A stretch of 6,513 nt of DNA, from NCBI GenBank assembly GCA_903829855.1, contig CAIKRN010000110.1, positions 1 through 6,513 on the forward strand, given 5' to 3'. Position 1 is the stretch's first letter. The number at the start of each line of letters is the position of its first letter. Below, in pieces: positions 6,196-6,513 of this stretch. The translations under genes and the position numbers were made by a program. This DNA comes from an uncultured Opitutia bacterium. Lineage in GTDB: Bacteria > Verrucomicrobiota > Verrucomicrobiia > Opitutales > UBA953. The notes under the pieces were generated by a model. It saw only the letters and a list, made by a program, of their open reading frames with translations. It searched no databases and was not told the DNA's origin.

Positions 6196-6513
6196 ATGAC
6201 CCCCGTGCAAGCTGTGCGCTTCGCTCAAGCCGTCTTTCGCTATGAACCGTTCCCGGCGGATTGGCCTGCCGAGTTCGCAATCATTACTGCCTACGATCCG
6301 GAGGGCAGGGTGACCGCGGCTGCGGCCAACGTCGCTGCGGATGCGGAACTCGCGGCCGAGTTGCGGTCGGCAGGCTATGCGCTCCATCGGGTCACCGGCG
6401 GGTCGGCCGACCAGACTCATGTAGAACCCGGGTGGGCAGCCCCCCTCGGTCAGGCCGGGGCGGTGGAGTTCGGGCGTCGCTATGGGCAATTAGCCGTGTT
6501 CTATGTCCGCAAG
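6196..6513 (+). CDS. DUF3293 domain-containing protein, 3' end beyond the window
   Basis: The 106 visible residues match the DUF3293 pattern: FAIITAYDPEGRVTAAAAN (27-45), then a helix ADAELAAELRSAGY (48-61), RVTGGSADQTHVEPGW (65-80) and FGRRYGQLAVFYV (92-104). The family consists of small cytoplasmic proteins of unknown function, and the visible part probably covers most of the domain. There is no signal peptide or membrane helix. The start is fixed by AGGAGG 5 nt upstream and an in-frame stop before it. The gene is divergent from the CPBP run and seems to have its own promoter and a leader of about 130 nt. I do not know its role; association with the membrane genes is only positional. Confidence 0.88.
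   Translation, partial: MTPVQAVRFAQAVFRYEPFPADWPAEFAIITAYDPEGRVTAAAANVAADAELAAELRSAGYALHRVTGGSADQTHVEPGWAAPLGQAGAVEFGRRYGQLAVFYVRK

Noticed and set aside
6148..6489. Minus-strand open frame opposite the DUF3293 gene
   Set aside because: The plus-strand frame has an AGGAGG site and DUF3293 motifs; this one has neither.

Overview
The window comes from a GC-rich bacterial chromosome, most likely a member of the Verrucomicrobiota (PVC superphylum). The strongest pointer is the large gene at 930-3518. It has the PVC-type architecture of a secreted beta-propeller/HEAT protein with one CxxCH cytochrome c motif and a C-terminal discoidin domain. A formylglycine-type S1 sulfatase next to it, a GYF_2 membrane protein and a DUF3293 protein are all common in that phylum. 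The assignment is by family recognition only; there is no rRNA or other marker here.

Layout. (1) 1-820, minus: N-terminal 273 residues of a secreted sulfatase, cut by the window edge. (2) 821-929: divergent intergenic region with a small hairpin holding the presumed ribosome-binding site of the next gene. (3) 930-3518, plus: 862-residue exported heme protein. (4) 3519-3638: convergent intergenic region with a perfect 18-bp inverted repeat at 3546-3592 that should terminate transcription from both sides. (5) 5975 to 3639, minus: a tight three-gene run. It encodes, in transcription order, a CPBP/Abi intramembrane protease with an N-terminal zinc ribbon, a two-helix membrane protein with a coiled coil and GYF_2 domain, and an unrecognised single-pass membrane protein. 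(6) 5976-6195: divergent intergenic region with an AT-rich island, a perfect TATAAT hexamer on the plus strand and a hairpin-rich stretch of about 130 nt. (7) 6196-6513, plus: start of a DUF3293 protein, cut by the window edge.

How the genes may work together. The sulfatase and heme protein are divergent and both carry signal peptides. They fit an envelope polysaccharide-degradation setting (sulfate removal, sugar-type oxidation, carbohydrate binding by the discoidin domain), but this is inferred from families. The three minus-strand genes are separated by 11 nt and 1 nt, so they are probably one transcript. All three products are membrane proteins with proline-rich linkers, and one carries a domain of the GYF class, whose classical members bind proline-rich peptides. 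This is the most likely place in the window for an undescribed system: an intramembrane protease with a membrane adaptor and a possible single-pass substrate. No mobile element, CRISPR array, tRNA or rRNA was seen.
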